This document shows, piece after piece, positions 1 through 7,580 of a stretch of DNA of 11,637 nt; within the stretch, counting starts at the first letter, position 1, and every line of letters begins with the position of its first letter. Source of the stretch: Funneliformis mosseae (Eukaryota > Glomeromycota > Glomeromycetes > Glomerales > Glomeraceae); the NCBI GenBank assembly GCA_910592005.1, contig CAJVPP010003438.1, forward strand, positions 1 to 11,637, written 5' to 3'. The notes beneath the pieces were generated by a model that searched no databases, was not told the origin of the DNA, and saw only the letters and a program-made list of their open reading frames with translations. Made by a program: the position numbers and the translations under genes.

Positions 1-113
1 CTTGCCACCTCTACGTGGTGTTCAGGAGAAACGGTTCTAGTTTGAACTATATCCGGCTAAGCGCAAGCATTTACATTTTTAAAGTTCTATTATTTGTAAA
101 TAATTTTAAATAA
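1..113 (+). other. GC-richer left edge with an open frame running off the window
   Basis: The first 75 bases or so are clearly less AT-rich than the DNA that follows, which often marks the end of a gene or repeat in this kind of genome. On the plus strand the frame starting at base 3 is open for 36 codons (it includes YVVFRRNGSSLNY) and ends at a TAA at 111-113. It runs off the left end, so neither its start nor its family can be judged. I do not recognise the protein. It could equally be the edge of a repeat. Confidence 0.15.
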
Positions 114-211
114 AAATCTTGTTTAATTAACGAAAAATGTTTTAATTAAAACTTTTTGATATAAATTTGGAATGAAATTCAACATTTGATATTTTCCAGA
201 ATTATAAATCT

Positions 212-412
212 TTAGTCATACTGTATATAACATATATAATGGTTTAAACTCCTTTTAAAATAATTTAGTGTATGTTTGATCTTGGCCCATTTACAATCCC
301 TATGAAATAATTTAACCATTTTTACGAACAAGCAATCCTCGATTAGATAACTGAAATAATTGACAAGAATGAGAAATAAGCCAATTAACGATAAAGGAGA
401 ACTTAAGTACCT
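212..412 (-). pseudogene. possible exon remnant, unidentified
   Basis: The minus strand is open for 66 codons between a TGA just upstream and a TAA at 212-214. The translation contains Trp, Cys, His and Asp in normal proportion (for example FHRDCKWAKIKHTLNYF), which is less Lys/Asn/Ile-dominated than most chance frames here. There is one internal Met and no Met near the beginning. An acceptor-like TTATTTCAG lies inside it, so only the downstream half might be an exon. It could be a downstream piece of the decayed minus-strand gene at 999-2459, but no continuous link was found. Frames of this length are expected by chance a few times in this window. Confidence 0.2.
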
Positions 413-639
413 TCACTTCTGACATGCAAAGTTAAACATGACAAAATAATAGAATTTTAAGAAAAAATTATAAATTTACTACAAAAAAAAAAGATAATAA
501 TAAACGTTTTTTATGATAACGGATAATAAAAAAATTAAAATACTCTTACATAATTTTTAAAAATATATGAATGACTAACAAGTAGAGTTTACTTAACTTC
601 GAATATTAAACTACATAAATTTTTGATCTGGTTCAATGT
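413..639. other. AT-rich intergenic DNA, nothing recognised
   Basis: The stretch has poly(A) runs and no frame, hairpin or repeat that I can support. Confidence 0.5.
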
Positions 640-760
640 TCGGCCAGAATTAAGATTTTTATTTTACAATATAATTTCTCTACCTCTCGACAAATTTTTA
701 ATTCCTATCCGAGTTAAATTTTATGGTATGGTCGGTTAAATACTAAATACGTTCTATAAT
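640..760 (+). repeat. dispersed repeat, copy A
   Basis: It begins with TCGGCCAGAATTAAG, which is found exactly again at 2775-2789 in the same orientation. After this 15-base identity the two copies remain loosely alignable for about 80-100 bases (shared pieces such as CAAATTT-TAAT-CC, and then a GGTCGG or TGCCGA box). This looks like the end of a dispersed, probably transposon-derived repeat. No partner in inverted orientation was seen, so the ends of the element are not defined. Confidence 0.5.
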
Positions 761-998
761 GACTTAAGAGGATTCAATATACTTCTTAAATTACAAAACA
801 GAAAGACTTTTAATAATAAAATTTTAATATTACTCTCTAAAATAAAAGTTCATAGATATAAATTATTATTTAACGTTAAAAAGGAAAGTTAACGGTCATG
901 ACATTTGAAATTTTCTGTTCGTCTATCCAATTCTGAATAATTTAAAATACAAGTTAAAACTTTAAATGTTTTGTTTTATTTTTTTTCGTTGGGGAGTT
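761..998. other. AT-rich DNA with one possible small exon remnant
   Basis: The stretch is mostly featureless. On the minus strand a short frame at 892-942 reads NYSELDRRTENFKCHDR before a TAA at 889-891, with an acceptor-like ATTATTCAG at its upstream edge. It could be a further piece of the decayed minus-strand gene just upstream, but it is too short to stand alone. Confidence 0.15.
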
Positions 999-2459
999 CT
1001 ATGCAGAGTCAAAGATAGTCCGAAAACCCAAGACGGAAGAGGGACATCTAAACTAGCCAATATTCCAGTCATGCCCAAAATGGTATATGTTACAATGCCA
1101 TTTCGTCATATGGTGCTTTCATAAGACATAGAAGCAAAATGCGTTTGCACTGACGTCAATGACTCCCGTTTTAATAGTATTGATCCCAAGATCGGATTTG
1201 GATTCATTTCAATCCCAACATTGTATCATGTGATTTACTGTCGGTTTTAATGAAAACGACCCAATTCTTTCAATTACTGAAATATTCATTATAATATTTT
1301 TTTATAATAAAAAGTTCATATTGTTCATTTTTATAAGATTTGGAAGATTAAAATTATTATTTTTTTTTTTTTATTGATTTTGCTTTAGACTACTCAATGT
1401 ACGTCTGTAATGAATATGTCATATTTTTTTACAATTTTCACATCTTATATTTTTCTAAAATATTTGATCAGTCACGTAATCACTCAACTCGAGTAAATTT
1501 ATTTAATTTAAAATATAAAGTTAATGATATTTATCAGGTTTGTTATTTAAAAGAGAAATTTAAAATTGTTGTAATCACCAAACTTCTTATATTTATAGGC
1601 AAGCAGAAGAAAAAGTTCAAAAAATTTGTTTCAGTCTCAAAAGATATCGTTGTGTACGTACGTTGATCACTATTGAACACTAGTTCGGGTACACAATGGA
1701 CTCCCAGATTTCGTTACGACTTGTCAGAACGATTAATCGAATCGATCAAGGTATCTTTGATTGTTTTTAGTGTAATCAATAGCATTTGGATATTCGACAA
1801 TAAACCAATTCTAAAAATTTAAAGATTGTTCAGTGATTTCTGACAGATGGTCGAGATAGAGGGACGAGATTTATTAATAAATTGAGAAAAGTATAAAACT
1901 ATTACTTGCCTCAAGAGAAGGTATTCAATTCCCTCTAACTGCAAAAACAGAAATGAAGCCTAATATAAACAAAAAAATATATCTAAAAATATCACCAGAA
2001 CTTTTAATATAATCACGGAAAGCAATTAAACATGATGTTGATCTAAGAATAAAGCGTATTAATGACATTACTTGTAATTATTCATCCAACTTTTTTATTT
2101 TCCATTCGTTTGAGAGCTCTCTTATGACATATATATAAATGGTAGTATTTCAGATGATGAGAAATATTCGTTCACAATTTCTTCCACCGGTTGATCGATT
2201 AATTTCATATCAAACCATTTTAGTCATAAAAAAAAACTTTCGTAAGTTTTGTTTTTCAGTAGCTGTAAAGCGATGGGTGGTATAGATTACATCCTAACAT
2301 TTCATAGATTCAAACTTATTAAATTTCAAATAATGAGAAATTTTGAACTCTTCACGTACAGTGATGGTAAATCTTGGTCATTTTAACTTGAAATGAAATG
2401 ATGTCGTCTGAGATCTTTTGAGGACATTTCAAGTATTCTGCAAAGTCATTTGCAGACAT
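999..2459 (-). pseudogene. decayed multi-exon gene, family not recognised
   Basis: I do not recognise this protein. Successive minus-strand segments read like protein in changing frames. 2459-2355 starts with ATG (MSANDFAEYLKCPQK) and stops at 2352. 2293-2237 reads DVIYTTHRFTATEKQNLRK. 2223-2125 includes WFDMKLIDQPVEEIVNEY. 2129-2085 reads HKRALKRMENKKVG. 2041-1928 includes CLIAFRDYIKSSGDIF. 1938-1822 includes LEGIEYLLLRQVIVL. 1810-1736 includes NWFIVEYPNAIDYTKNNQRY. 1745-1620 has LIVLTSRNEIWESIVYPN, a TAG, then INVRTQRYLLRLKQIF. Across an AT-rich gap, 1274-1002 has IERIGSFSLKPTVNHMIQCW with three in-frame stops. Acceptor-like CAG or TAG precedes several segments (1939-1941, about 1811, 1277-1279), so some breaks may be introns, but others overlap and look like real frameshifts. 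In 1000-1240 two other frames are also fairly open, so the reading frame there is unsure. Downstream pieces may extend to about 212. Confidence 0.45.
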
Positions 2460-2774
2460 TATCGCATAATTTAATCTTTTATTAATCTTTTTTTGGGAAA
2501 TGCACTAAAGTAAAGCGTGAAAATCATCAGTTTATCATTGAACCTAGGGTCTAAATCAAATATATATCTAATATTTTATAAACCATCTATTAACATACTA
2601 GCAATTATTTGGCATTATCCAGACTTATTTTAGGAAAAAAAAACTTCTTTGTGTACCCAAAATATATATCAATTTATTTTCGTTTATATTTTTAGACATT
2701 ATTGTAATATTATGCCATATTCTGTACACCATAAAATTTGAAAATTAAAAGAACCGATAAAGATTTTCTTTAGC
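2460..2774. other. AT-rich intergenic DNA, possible 5' flank
   Basis: If the minus-strand segment starting at 2459 is a true N-terminus, this stretch is its promoter side. No TATA box or other element is convincing amid the high AT content, and no open frame of note is present. Confidence 0.4.
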
Positions 2775-2880
2775 TCGGCCAGAATTAAGGTTTTTTGAGT
2801 TACAAAATTTTGTTAGCTCTGTTCAAATTTATAATGCCGGTTGAATTTAAATTAGAATTGTTCTGCCGATACGCCAATGA
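2775..2880 (+). repeat. dispersed repeat, copy B
   Basis: This is the second direct copy of the repeat whose first copy starts at 640. Bases 2775-2789 (TCGGCCAGAATTAAG) are identical in both, and weaker similarity continues for roughly 80-100 bases. The two copies flank the decayed minus-strand gene at 999-2459, which might be coincidence or might reflect a composite duplication or insertion. Confidence 0.5.
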
Positions 2881-2968
2881 ATGTCCCAACATAAAAAAAT
2901 GATAATTGCCATACAAACAATTTAAAAAACTTTTTTTTCAGCAACTTTTACTTCCATAATTAATTACA

Positions 2969-3085
2969 ATGTCTGTTAATAATAAAGAAGATAAAAATTT
3001 TATCCAAAAAAAGAAAAAAAAGAAAATAGACGACGGTAAGCGAGTCGAGTTTAAAATAAATTTATTTATTCGACATGAATATTAA
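2969..3085 (+). CDS. possible small Lys-rich first exon, unidentified
   Basis: An ATG at 2969 opens a 38-codon frame beginning MSVNNKEDKNFIQ followed by a run of lysines and IDDG. A donor-like GTAAGC begins at 3036 right after the Lys-rich part, and an acceptor-like stretch, TTTTTTTTCAG, ends at 2941 a short way upstream. This is the layout of a small first coding exon in an intron-rich fungal gene. No convincing next exon was found in 3090-3600, so it may be the relic of a lost gene or a chance frame. Read without splicing it ends at a TAA at 3083-3085. Lys runs arise easily from poly(A), which lowers confidence. Confidence 0.2.
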   Translation: MSVNNKEDKNFIQKKKKKKIDDGKRVEFKINLFIRHEY

Positions 3086-3636
3086 TAAAGATTTTTCGCA
3101 AAATAAAAAAAAAATTTGTAACCACGTTTAAATGCTATAAAATTTCCACCAATTTCAATGAATAAAAATTACGTTATATGAATTAGACGGTAAAAAATCA
3201 TTTCACATTACCGAGCTATGATATTTTAATAATTAATTCAAAAATTCTTTAAAAATAGATAAATAAATATCATATTAGTGCCTGTTTCTAATACCCTACA
3301 TTAAAAATTTTTTTTTTAAAAATTTTTGGGTTGTGAAATAATATCGATATATATAGATTGTAAGTCATTTAATTTTTGTTAATAATATACTTTAATATGT
3401 TATGTATATTGAGAATTCAAACTAAATTTTATATCTAAAAATATTTAATTATTATAAGGAGTAACTCACTTTTATTCTTTATATTGTTAGTTAGTTATTA
3501 CATTGATTATATTGTTTAATTGTACTTTTTATCATAAATTAATCTAAATTTTTACTTAAACATTATATAATGTAAATTATACTTTATTGATTAATTAAAA
3601 TATTTAATTTTATATTTACTAATTTTATAAGATATT
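3086..3636. other. AT-rich intergenic DNA, nothing recognised
   Basis: This is very AT-rich, with a palindromic poly(T)/poly(A) block near 3305-3325. I see no supported gene or RNA. The right edge borders the degraded 3' end of the minus-strand kinase copy. Confidence 0.5.
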
Positions 3637-4374
3637 CTGATAATCCAAATCTGAAATATAAGATTGGTTTCCATCTTGTAAGATATTTTCACTCTGAAAA
3701 TCCTTATGCCAATATCTTAATTTATGTAAAAAATTAAGAATAAAAATTACATTTATTAATTAACTAATTTTATTTTTCAATAAAATATTGTTAAAAAGAT
3801 AGCTTCTCAAATTTCCTATATTTGCAAATTTTACGATCTCTGGATCCTTAGTTATTCCATAATATTTTAATGTAAAAGGACTGACTTTACAAAAATCCCA
3901 ATGTGCTTTAAACTAGTTATTGTAATAAAATTTAAGCAATTAGAAATATTTTTATTTAATAATATCATATATAAATGTGATATACCTCGTAAAATATTCA
4001 GCTGACATATTCTGTGAATCATTTAACCTTTTTCAAAGCAACTTTCACGGGAAAAGGATCTGATATGTTCCAACTTCCATCATCTATCTTTCTAAATTTT
4101 GATTTACCATCGATCCACGTTGCAGAATATACTTTGGCAAATCCTCCTTCACCAATTTCTTTTATATCTGTGATATTCTGCAAAGCTTTCATAATGCATT
4201 GTATGTTTAATAAATTTATCAATATCAGGATTTCCACTATAAATCCTTCAATCATACACAAAGAATCACATTTTTTATATAAATTCTCGGCAAATGATTT
4301 ATAAAAGTAATTATTATCTGAGACATCTAATTTGATGAATTATTGAACCTTATTTCATAGCTATTCACATTCAT
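3637..4374 (-). pseudogene. protein kinase pseudogene, AM-fungal expanded family (copy 1)
   Basis: The start codon at 4374-4372 aligns with that of the plus-strand copy at 7581. From the N-terminus: MNVNSYEIR, then a TAG or frame break near 4334-4332, a degraded finger region (SFAENLYKKCDS, most Cys lost), MIEGF, SGNPDIDKFIK in a shifted frame, a deletion of about 25-30 bases, and the Gly-rich loop DIKEIGEGGFAKVYSATW. ATWIDGKSKF and the VALKK lysine follow, and the frame breaks to NDSQNMSAEYF just before 4019. After a very degraded stretch, YYGITKDPE joins IVKFANIGNLRSYL with about six residues lost. A TAA follows KNKIS, and then come HKDF, ENILQDGNQSYI and a DFG site changed to DLD. Homology stops near 3637, so the activation loop and C-lobe are missing. 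The catalytic Asp of HKDF is kept. The family is normally an intracellular Ser/Thr or TKL-like kinase. This copy cannot make one. Confidence 0.88.
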
Positions 4375-4945
4375 TTTTTTATTTTTATCTTTATTTAAAG
4401 AAAAAAAAATATATTCTCTGGATAGCTTATTTTAATCAAGATATAAAAAGGAATTTTTAAGAATTTAACGGAACGATTCTCCGAATGTCACGAAATTTAT
4501 AATTTTTTGATCATTTTTTTTTTAAAAAAAAAGAGAAAAAGAATTTATTGAGTTCTCCAGAAGTATTGGAGAAGAATTCTTTATTTTTATTTTATTTTTT
4601 TTTTTTGGTAAATCAGTCATTTTTCGAACTCAAGTATTATTTAATATTAACATTTTGAACTTTTAAGATTAACTTACTAACTGGACATTTTCCGAAATGC
4701 TACAAAAATAATTTCTATTAATAGTTAAAGTTTAATATTGGACTGATTTAAATTTTTTAAAATACTTGCTTTTCATTTATAATTTTCTAAGAGAAAGTAA
4801 ACATTGTAAAGATCTAAATTTTAATCCATTAAATAGTTATATTTGATTCCAAGTAGTATAATTTCTCCTAAAGTAAAATTTACGTTACGTTAATAAGTTT
4901 TCTATTTTACATTGAATAGACTCTATCGAAATTATATGTTGTAGC
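4375..4945. other. AT-rich intergenic DNA upstream of kinase copy 1
   Basis: This is the 5' flank of the minus-strand kinase pseudogene. It has several poly(T)/poly(A) tracts, including a T10/A10 palindrome at about 4514-4533. No open frame or confident promoter element was found. The stretch does not clearly align with the upstream side of the other kinase copy. Confidence 0.45.
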
Positions 4946-5446
4946 CCTAATGCGTTGATATCCGAAATATCTTTGGGATATCCCAAATCGGAATATACGT
5001 TTGGATTTCCAAAAGCGAAGTTCGTTTTGTGATATGCACTTGCTCAAAATGCGCATATGCATATGATCACATCGGATATCTCAAACGACCACTTCGAACA
5101 GTTACGAATGACCAATTCCATGTTTAATTTAATTTTATAATTAATCTTTGCATGTGAAATATAAACAAGCATAAGATTTTATTTTAAAAAATGCCGCCCT
5201 TACTATTTATTATCTCATTATTGTTAAATAGGCTTAAAGTTTATAAAAGTATCTGAAGTTAACTTTCTGATATAAAATGTAAATGCAAAAATGTTTGTGT
5301 AATTTTTTTTTTTACAACTTAAAAAAGCTTTATAAATATGTATTTTTGAAATTTCTATTCAATTTATTTGAAACAAATGATCATTTGGATATCCGAAGAG
5401 ATATTGTCTGAAATGTTCGTTTGGAATATCCGAGTGAGCATTTGTG
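4946..5446. repeat. degenerate GGATATCC-type repeats with inverted arms
   Basis: A motif close to CGTTTGGATATCCGA recurs in both orientations: 4953-4965, 4976-4991 (palindromic GGGATATCCC), 4998-5010, 5073-5088 (minus), 5381-5395 and 5415-5432. In addition, a block at about 5057-5105 pairs as an inverted repeat of about 45 bases, with roughly three quarters of bases matching, with 5398-5446. The same left block also pairs locally with 5016-5045, and a perfect CATATGCATATG palindrome sits near 5053-5064. This resembles the arms of a miniature inverted-repeat element about 390 bases long, or a decayed array. Target duplications were not found. Peptide readings such as FGYPNDH and DIPNEHF on the minus strand and SDISNDHF on the plus strand follow from the same motif. 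Confidence 0.55.
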
Positions 5447-5685
5447 ACATTATAGTACAGATTTCCTAAATGATAAATCTTTATTGAAAATTTTGATTGC
5501 ACTAAAATTCGTTGATAATATAAAATTCCAAGCTTGATGATTATTACTTTTGATAGAACATTCTCTCTTAAAACATATCGTTAAAAGCGTGACGTCCTAG
5601 TAACTGAGATTCCATTAATTGTCCTTGAACTTGTCATTATTTCAATGAATTTGAAAATTTCAAAATATATATCGTAATATTTACA
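5362..5685 (-). pseudogene. possible coding remnant, unidentified
   Basis: One minus-strand frame is open from 5685 to 5362 apart from a single TAA at 5581-5583, about 107 codons in all. An ATG at 5637-5635 begins MTSSRTINGISVTRTSRF before the stop. The downstream part runs through the right inverted arm and reads NAHSDIPNEHFRQYLFGY. The left arm read on the plus strand gives the related SDISNDHFEQ. The similarity may simply reflect the repeat DNA and not a protein. The family is not recognised, and chance openness is a real alternative. Confidence 0.2.
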
Positions 5686-5828
5686 TTAATAAAAAAAAAA
5701 AAAATCAATATCCTTGCTGCGTCATAAACAATATGGGCTTACCATATGAGGAGATCATTGTTTGAATTGAACCGCAGAATTGATTTTTAAGAGGATTTCG
5801 CAAATTTTTGATTCCATTGAAAGCATTG
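5686..5828. other. flank of the hAT-like element
   Basis: The stretch contains a poly(A) run near 5690-5704 and no gene that I can support. It is the left flank of the transposon insertion. Confidence 0.4.
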
Positions 5829-5833
5829 AAGTT

Positions 5834-5930
5834 GGGGTATGGATCGGAACCTATTTAATATAATCGAATTTAATCGAAAATCGAATCGAAATCGATTTTA
5901 ATCGATAATCGTATAAAAAATCGAATTTAT
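5834..5930 (+). repeat. left terminal inverted repeat and ATCGA-rich subterminal zone
   Basis: The terminal GGGGTATGGATCGGAACC is followed by many copies of ATCGA or TCGAT in both orientations up to about 5930. In hAT elements such clustered subterminal motifs are commonly transposase-binding sites; that role is inferred here. Confidence 0.6.
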
Positions 5931-6368
5931 TTTTAGACGTAAATGACATATATAATAATGCTCAGCACGTGGCGCATTTGTAAATTGTATAATGTTGTTA
6001 CATTGAAGATAATTCCGCCCGAAATCTCCATAATTCCGTGCCAGTATGACAAAATGTACTGTACATACAGAACGCCAGGCTGGCCTAAATTTTTTTTTAT
6101 ATATACAAGCTGGAATTCCTTAAACAGCTCGATATTCCACGCTCGCTCTTGTTATATTTCTTTGCATAAATTCACTTCGAAATACTTCCTTTAACACCTT
6201 CGCGATATTTTCGCTTTCGCCGCTTTAACTTTTTAAATTTCATATATGCGATTTTTATTAGTAGTTTATTATACAATTTTTATATAATAATTTGTAATTG
6301 CGCAGTTGTTTACTTAGTTTAATATTTTGATAAAGCGAAAGTTTAGAGCGCCGACGTTGAGGCAACAT
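5901..6368 (-). pseudogene. possible transposon-borne coding remnant, minus strand
   Basis: Within the hAT-like element the minus strand has an ATG at 6368-6366 opening 36 codons (MLPQRRRSKLSLYQNIKLSK), ending at a TAA at 6258. After a gap, another frame runs from 6224 to 5901, broken once by a TAA at 6120-6122. The first part includes GESENIAKVLKEVFRSEF with many G-starting codons, as in real coding DNA. The second part includes FRPAWRSVCTVHFVILARN and CNNIIQFTNAPRAEHYYIC. The local GC content is higher than the surroundings. I do not recognise a family. The plus strand is also open at 5943-6194, so the coding strand is not settled. Confidence 0.28.
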
Positions 6369-6530
6369 GATCGAATAATATTAAATAAATTTTAGCGTCA
6401 GTATTACTTCATTATTTATTCAATTAATACTTTCTGCTTATAATACAAATTGTTTATAAATACATAAACGAAAGTACTGAATACAACAATATTATAAAAA
6501 AATAGATTTTCGCGATAAATTATTACCAAC

Positions 6531-6600
6531 AAACTAGCGGATTTACCCGTGTGATGACCCGAGTCGCTAACATGGCGTGAGATAGATATGGAAAACTTAA
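6531..6600. other. GC-richer island inside the transposon
   Basis: About 70 bases here (around TTTACCCGTGTGATGACCC and CTAACATGGCGTGAG) stand out from the AT-rich interior. No frame, tRNA-like fold or known motif was recognised. It may be part of the ancestral element or a nested fragment. Confidence 0.3.
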
Positions 6601-6669
6601 TTTTTTAAAGTTTAGCATCTATAACAAAGAAAATAATAAATTTATTGATTTTTTTTAAAAAAATAATCC

Positions 6670-6710
6670 AACCTAACTTTAACCCTAACCATAACCTTAA
6701 TCTTAACGCT
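6670..6710 (+). repeat. short degenerate telomere-like hexamer tract
   Basis: Seven consecutive units stay in a 6-base register: AACCT, AACTTT, AACCCT, AACCAT, AACCTT, AATCTT and AACGCT. The consensus AACCCT is the complement-strand phase of the TTAGGG telomere repeat used by most fungi. It lies inside the hAT-like element, so it is an interstitial tract and not a chromosome end. Drift at one or two positions per unit suggests age. Confidence 0.65.
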
Positions 6711-6821
6711 AAAAACATAATCTGAATAAAATTTATCATTAAAAATTAAAAACAAATAATTATATATAAATTACACAATTAGAATTGAATTTAATTTATT
6801 AATTTTTTTTTTACAATTATA

Positions 6822-6962
6822 TGTTGCAACTTATTAATTTTGGCTACCATCTTTACAACAAAACAATCTGAAAGATTAAATAAAGCACAAAGGGAACTTA
6901 ATTATACAACTGGAAATGTTTCTACCTGGTAGAACTCTCGTTTTATGCCTAAAAAAGATTAA
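6822..6962 (+). pseudogene. BED-zinc-finger-like fragment of a transposase
   Basis: The plus strand reads CC, then a short hydrophobic stretch, then TTKQSERLNKAQREL and NYTTGNVST before a TAG at 6930-6932, continuing NSRFMPKKD to a TAA at 6960. The Y-x-TGN-VST pattern after a Cys pair resembles the second half of BED-type zinc fingers at the N-terminus of hAT transposases, where a His-x(n)-His pair should follow. Here the His positions are lost and a stop stands in their place. It lies about 270 bases from the right end of the element, so most of the catalytic part is gone. The call rests on motif resemblance only. Confidence 0.3.
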
Positions 6963-7098
6963 TTCTATAATCTATTTAATTTCATATTTTTTATTATTTT
7001 TTAATTTGCATATATATATCCTCTATCTTTTTCATTTAATTATTTTATTTTATTATTTTTCGGATTTAATTTTTTTAGGGTCTCTCAAGCACCTAAAT

Positions 7099-7229
7099 CA
7101 ATGGATCGATCGATTATATTCGATTAATCGAAATTCGAAAATCGAATCTTCGAGTCGAATCTTAAAGAAACGATAATGCGATAAATCGATTCTCAAATCG
7201 ATACTAAATATCGGAATCGAACCAACCCT
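7099..7229 (-). repeat. right terminal inverted repeat and ATCGA-rich subterminal zone
   Basis: Read inward from 7229 this is AGGGTTGGTTCGATTCC followed by a long run of ATCGA, TTCGA and TCGAT motifs to about 7099, mirroring the left end at 5834-5930. Confidence 0.6.
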
Positions 7230-7236
7230 AAGTTGG

Positions 7237-7580
7237 TGCGTTGATATCTAACATAATTTCTTGTAAAGCATAGTGGTCGTGCTTATATAGGGGTGACTTA
7301 TAAAGGTACAAATGAATAAAAATTACTCAGCTTTCATAGAAATTATTATTACTTATTTTTCTAAACTCAAATTGTTAAACAATACACAAAACATGCAATT
7401 TTTGAATTTTATAGGTAATACGTAAAGATTATTCAAATTGGAGGAACATGCGGTGTGACATGAAATGAACCGTTACACGTCATGCACGTTTCAATTAATA
7501 TTATACCGAAAAAATGTTTTATCTAATTGATCATTTTTTTTTGGGAGAGAAATATATATATTTTTTTTTTAAAAAAAAAA
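7237..7580. other. intergenic DNA upstream of kinase copy 2
   Basis: This is the right flank of the transposon and 5' flank of the plus-strand kinase pseudogene. TGCGTTGATATC at 7237-7248 also occurs at 4951-4962. A TATA-like CTTATATAGGGG lies near 7282-7293, about 290 bases before the start codon, too far to call with confidence. A T12/A11 tract lies directly before the ATG at 7581. Confidence 0.35.

Larger units (their letters stand above)
5829..7236. mobile_element. degenerate hAT-like DNA transposon (about 1.4 kb)
   Basis: The two ends form terminal inverted repeats. The left end from about 5834 reads GGGGTATGGATCGGAACC and the right end read inward from 7229 is AGGGTTGGTTCGATTCC, followed in both by TATTTA-TAT and ATCGA-rich DNA. 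Including the next base, the right end starts TAGGG, which fits the YARNG end typical of hAT elements. AAGTTGG flanks both sides (5829-5835 and 7230-7236); with one more base the match is 7 of 8, consistent with the 8-bp duplication of that superfamily. The exact boundary is ambiguous by two or three bases because the left end has lost part of the TAGGG. Inside are subterminal ATCGA clusters, a telomere-like hexamer tract, a minus-strand coding remnant and a BED-finger-like fragment, but no complete transposase, so it is non-autonomous or decayed. Confidence 0.6.

Noticed and set aside
1397..1666. 89-codon plus-strand open frame
   Set aside because: Phe/Tyr/Ile/Lys-rich, lies mostly in an AT-rich stretch that looks like an intron of the minus-strand decayed gene, and its end is antisense to a more protein-like minus-strand segment.
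4014..4304. 96-codon plus-strand open frame
   Set aside because: It is the antisense shadow of the clearly recognisable minus-strand kinase N-lobe.
4507..4533. TGATCA next to a T10/A10 palindrome, also seen before kinase copy 2 (7528-7580)
   Set aside because: At first it looked like a shared promoter element, but the true start codons of the two copies align elsewhere (4374 and 7581), and poly(T)/poly(A) blocks are common throughout.
5943..6194. 83-codon plus-strand open frame from an ATG
   Set aside because: It has no recognised family and is antisense to minus-strand frames with more coding-like codons. The choice is not certain, and it is mentioned in the entry for 5901-6368.
6916..7176. 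86-codon plus-strand open frame
   Set aside because: The middle is a Phe/Leu/Ile/Tyr run from AT-rich DNA and the end is the ATCGA terminal repeat; its beginning overlaps the BED-like fragment in another frame.
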